Source of the DNA: Streptomyces iranensis | Lineage (GTDB): Bacteria > Actinomycetota > Actinomycetes > Streptomycetales > Streptomycetaceae | Length of the DNA stretch: 64,000 nt | Assembly (NCBI RefSeq): GCF_017874715.1 | Contig: NZ_JAGGLR010000009.1 | Span: 1 to 64,000, forward strand | Direction: 5' to 3' | Part shown: positions 61,370 through 64,000 of the stretch, in pieces | Position numbering within the stretch: position 1 is the stretch's first letter | Layout of the letters: the number at the start of each line of letters is the position of its first letter | Program-made: the position numbers and the translations under genes | Notes under the pieces: model-generated | Databases searched by the model: none | Told to the model about the DNA's origin: nothing | The model's input: the letters and a program-made list of their open reading frames with translations, nothing else

Positions 61370-61679
61370 CGGGGCCTGGTGTGCGTGGTCTTCCGCGCTG
61401 TCGCATCCACGGCGGGGCGCCTCCGGATCGTCGGGACGGTGTGCGGCCGGGCCGCTCGGGCGCGGCCGTGCACCGGGTTCTCCCTGCCGTACGTACGGGC
61501 CCGGTGAGTTGCTCAACCGGGTGGGAAAAATCTTTGTGAGCGCCCTCCGGAGGGCGGCCGCGCAGGGTACCAGCAGGTAATGATCTCTGTCCCGGCTTTA
61601 TTCACTAGTGATGAGGTCTCCACGACCGAGCCACACCAGGTACTAGCGTCCGGTGTCACTCCGAACCAAGGAGGGCGCT
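61370..61679. other. Intergenic region upstream of the DUF4142 gene
   Basis: The 310-bp gap contains a self-complementary CGCCCTCCGGAGGGCG (61541-61556), which could end AfsR-gene transcription but lacks a T-run. It is followed by a relatively AT-rich stretch (TTTATTCACTAGTGATGAGG), probably with the promoter of the DUF4142-DUF1996 pair; no -10/-35 pair can be fixed. Nothing else was recognised. Confidence 0.6.
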
Positions 61680-62321
61680 GTGCCATCAGCAATCCTCACC
61701 AGATCCATCGCCTCCAGCCGTACCATCGGCACCGGGCTCATCATCGGGGCGCTCGCCGTCACCCTGGCGGCGATCCTCATTCCGGTGTCGTTGTTCGGTG
61801 AGAGCAGCGTGGCTCAGCCGCGCAATGGCGTCACGGACGACGGCGGTGGGACGGTCAGCACCCAGTACGGTCCGCTCACGGCCACTGACCGGGACTTTGT
61901 CCGCAAAGTCAGGCTCGCCGGAACGTGGGAGGGGCCCGCCGGGCGCCTCGCCCAGGAGCGTGGCGGCCGGGACGCCGTGAAGACCGCCGGTGAGCATCTC
62001 ATCGAGGGACACACCGAACTCGACCGCCGCTCCGAGGAGGTCGGCCGGGCCCTCGGAATCCAGCTGCCCAGTCAGCCCAACGCACAGCAGCAGGGCTGGC
62101 TGAATGAGATGACCAATGCCGGCAGCAGCGCCGAGTTCGAGCGGGTTTTCGCAAACCGGTTGCGCGCCGCTCACGGCAAGGTGTTCAACCTTGTGGCGCA
62201 AGTGCGAGCCGAGAGCCGCAACTCCATGGTCAGATCTCTGGCCACCAGGGCCAATGCCATCGTTCTCGACCACATCACGGTCCTCGAGGACACCGGGCTT
62301 GTCGACTTCGACGCCCTCTAA
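61680..62321 (+). CDS. DUF4142 family envelope protein
   Basis: A 213-residue protein with an N-terminal membrane anchor or signal (about 14-40, IGTGLIIGALAVTLAAILIP) and a ferritin-like helical DUF4142 domain (about 60-205: LTATDRDFVRKVRLAGTWEG, TAGEHLIEGHTELDRRSEEV). The GTG start is chosen because AAGGAGG lies five bases upstream; an earlier GTG would put that site inside the gene. Function is unknown. The following DUF1996 gene is 20 bp away and probably co-transcribed. Confidence 0.88.
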   Translation: MPSAILTRSIASSRTIGTGLIIGALAVTLAAILIPVSLFGESSVAQPRNGVTDDGGGTVSTQYGPLTATDRDFVRKVRLAGTWEGPAGRLAQERGGRDAVKTAGEHLIEGHTELDRRSEEVGRALGIQLPSQPNAQQQGWLNEMTNAGSSAEFERVFANRLRAAHGKVFNLVAQVRAESRNSMVRSLATRANAIVLDHITVLEDTGLVDFDAL

Positions 62322-62341
62322 CGACTAAGTGAAGTGATCTC

Positions 62342-63850
62342 ATGAGGCAACAGACCCACAAACGCGGGCGGTTCACGAACAAGACCGTCGCCATCGTCGC
62401 CGCGCTGGCGCTCGGTGGCGGCGGGGCCGCGATCATCGCCGCCAACGCGTCCGCCCACGGCGACAAGAGCGGCTCCGACCAGAACAACACCGTGGCCGCG
62501 AAGGCGGGGACGATCCAGTGCCCCGATGTGGGGCAGCAGCTGAGTGACGTGCCGTCGAAGGCCAGGCCCGAGGTCGACAAGAACCTGGCCGAGCTGGACA
62601 ACCAGGTGGCCAAGGCGTACCAGCAGATGAACCAGCAGCAGGGTTCGAACGACGCCGTGCTCTCCAAGCTCAACGACGACCGCTCCCAGACGCTGAACAA
62701 CATCGGCTCGGCCATGGGCGGCGACAACTCCCAGCTGCAGGGCATGGCCGACTGCAAGTGGCAGGAGGTCGCCAACCAGGCCGGCCAGGGCCAGGACGGT
62801 CAGCAGCAGGGCGGCGACCAGCAGGGCGGTCAGCAGCAAGGCGGCGACCAGCAAGGCGGCGACCAGCAGGGCGGTCAGCAGGGCGGCGACCAGCAAGGTG
62901 GCGACCAGCAGGGCGGCGAGGGCGCCAACGAGGTGCCCGGCAACGCCGGCGGCCAGGCCGGCAACGGCCCGGCGCAGGACGACTTCGTCGACATCACCAA
63001 GGTGCAGCCGAACGTCCAGCAGCCGCCGGAGGCCCAGGGGAACGGCTCCGCCGGCACCTTCTCCTCGGAGTGCGGAGTCGGCGACCCCGGGCTGCGCAAC
63101 AGTGACAACGTCATCGTCGCGCCCGGTGTCGGCAACGGCGCCCACCACATGCACGACTACGTCGGCAGCGACAAGAACGACGCCTTCGCCAACAACCAGA
63201 CCTTCGAGCAGGGCGGCACCTCCTGCGAGAACCAGGACGACAAGTCGACCTACTACTGGCCCGTGGTCCGCGCCCAGGACGGCAAGGACGAGGCGGACGC
63301 CGACCAGCTCGGCGGCGGCCAGGAGGGCAACGTCGGCACGATCCTGACCCCCAAGAGCTCCAAGATCGAGTTCAAGGGCAACGCGCAGAGCAAGGTCACG
63401 GCGATGCCGAAGTTCCTGCGCATCATCACCGGTGACGCCAAGGCGTTCACCAACGGCGACAAGAACGCCAACGCCTCCTGGAGCTGCACCGGCTTCGAGG
63501 ACCGTCAGCTGACCGACAAGTACCCGCTCTGCCCCGAGGGCAGCTCGGTCACCCGGACCTTCGACTTCCAGAGCTGCTGGGACGGCCAGAACATCGACAG
63601 CGCCAACCACCGTGACCATGTGGCGTTCGCGGGCGAGGACGGCTCCTGCCCCAACGGCTTCAAGGCCATCCCCCAGCTGGTGAACACCATCACCTACGAC
63701 GTGCCGGCCAACACCCCGTTCGCCGTGGACGGCTTCCCCGAGCAGTTGCACAAGCCCATCACGGACCACGACGACTTCATCAACGTGATGTCGGAGGACC
63801 TGATGAACGAGGCGGTGGACTGCATCAACAGCGGCAAGCAGTGCGGCTGA
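62342..63850 (+). CDS. Secreted DUF1996 protein with Gln-Gly-Asp repeat
   Basis: A 502-residue exported protein. A signal segment (about 14-36, TVAIVAALALGGGGAAIIAA) is followed by a helical part and then a low-complexity QQGGDQQGG repeat (about 153-197) that links to the DUF1996 domain (about 225-490; VGNGAHHMHDYVGSDKNDAF, TYYWPVVR, LRIITGDAKAF, SCWDGQNIDSANHRDHVAF). The domain is common in fungi and actinobacteria; its function is unproven. The conserved His/Asp residues suggest metal or sugar binding. Confidence 0.9.
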   Translation: MRQQTHKRGRFTNKTVAIVAALALGGGGAAIIAANASAHGDKSGSDQNNTVAAKAGTIQCPDVGQQLSDVPSKARPEVDKNLAELDNQVAKAYQQMNQQQGSNDAVLSKLNDDRSQTLNNIGSAMGGDNSQLQGMADCKWQEVANQAGQGQDGQQQGGDQQGGQQQGGDQQGGDQQGGQQGGDQQGGDQQGGEGANEVPGNAGGQAGNGPAQDDFVDITKVQPNVQQPPEAQGNGSAGTFSSECGVGDPGLRNSDNVIVAPGVGNGAHHMHDYVGSDKNDAFANNQTFEQGGTSCENQDDKSTYYWPVVRAQDGKDEADADQLGGGQEGNVGTILTPKSSKIEFKGNAQSKVTAMPKFLRIITGDAKAFTNGDKNANASWSCTGFEDRQLTDKYPLCPEGSSVTRTFDFQSCWDGQNIDSANHRDHVAFAGEDGSCPNGFKAIPQLVNTITYDVPANTPFAVDGFPEQLHKPITDHDDFINVMSEDLMNEAVDCINSGKQCG

Positions 63851-64000
63851 TGGAACACACTCACCAGGCGCGCGTCGGCCGGAAGGCCGGCGCGCGCCGC
63901 GCTGTCACCGGGCACTTACACCAGGCCGCGGACGACGAGGCGGCCACCGACCCTCCGGCGGTGGAGCACCCGGACGCCGAGGGGTTCCCGGGGCCGGAAC
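63850..64000 (+). CDS. Start of a gene cut by the window edge, with TTA codon
   Basis: An ATG overlapping the DUF1996 stop (TGATG) opens a frame that stays open for the last 50 codons. Its third codon positions are almost all G or C, which supports coding. The peptide starts EHTHQARVGRKAGARRAVTG and is not recognised. Codon 23 is TTA (63916-63918), the rare leucine codon read by bldA tRNA in Streptomyces, so translation may be developmentally controlled. The rest lies outside the window. Confidence 0.55.
   Translation, partial: MEHTHQARVGRKAGARRAVTGHLHQAADDEAATDPPAVEHPDAEGFPGPE

Overview
The window is very GC-rich (about 72%), has strongly G/C-biased third codon positions, and carries many families typical of Streptomyces: a GvpY/Z-type gas vesicle operon, an AfsR-like SARP regulator, DUF1996, DUF4142 and DUF2264 proteins, and short GC-rich intergenic repeats. 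It is best read as chromosomal DNA of a Streptomyces species or close relative. No rRNA, tRNA, CRISPR array, transposase or integrase was seen.

Region 1 (about 0.45-8.4 kb, plus strand) looks like a sulfur or S-substituted-amino-acid uptake and degradation operon. A 27-residue leader peptide with a Cys near its end precedes a SsuD-like flavin monooxygenase, a GNAT acetyltransferase, a polar-amino-acid ABC transporter (permease, ATPase, lipoprotein), an M19 dipeptidase and a CocE/NonD-type hydrolase. The layout recalls Bacillus S-alkylcysteine salvage operons. An ArsR-like regulator, probably translated from a leaderless mRNA, follows on the other strand.

Region 2 (9.6-14.9 kb, minus) is a complete ten-gene gas vesicle operon with translationally coupled genes. 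Region 3 (15-20.2 kb) holds a formaldehyde-dehydrogenase-like enzyme, glpK, a glycerol channel gene and an alditol oxidase.

Region 4 (20.4-36 kb) resembles the mycobacterial DosR (dormancy, hypoxia and NO) regulon: phosphoketolase, four tandem-domain universal stress proteins, two CBS-BON proteins, a zinc alcohol dehydrogenase, nicotinate phosphoribosyltransferase, an Rv1733c-like membrane protein, a NarL/DevR response regulator, an Acg-like nitroreductase and a DevS-like GAF-GAF histidine kinase that keeps the equivalent of the heme-ligand histidine. A recurrent 14-bp near-palindrome (about GGGNCGTTCGGCCC) lies upstream of several of these transcription units and is a good candidate for the DevR operator. 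A ~233-bp direct repeat lies 3' of two of the operons.

Region 5 (36-49 kb) is mixed: a large secreted beta-galactosidase, a Nudix hydrolase, a methyltransferase divergent from an HxlR regulator with a perfect 17-bp palindrome, a DUF2267 protein, a 0.9-kb repeat-rich gap, a peptide deformylase, an OlsB/OlsA-like acyltransferase pair (ornithine lipid or similar), phenylacetate-CoA ligase and a small lipoprotein.

Region 6 (49-57.7 kb, minus) is a carbohydrate uptake and catabolism operon: DeoR/LacI hybrid regulator, sugar-binding lipoprotein, two permeases, 2-hydroxyacid dehydrogenase, DUF2264 protein and TIM-barrel sugar isomerase. Region 7 (57.8-64 kb) has a sigma-70-family factor divergent from a leaderless AfsR-like regulator, then an envelope or secreted pair (DUF4142, DUF1996) and the start of a further gene, cut by the window edge, that contains a TTA (bldA-type) codon.
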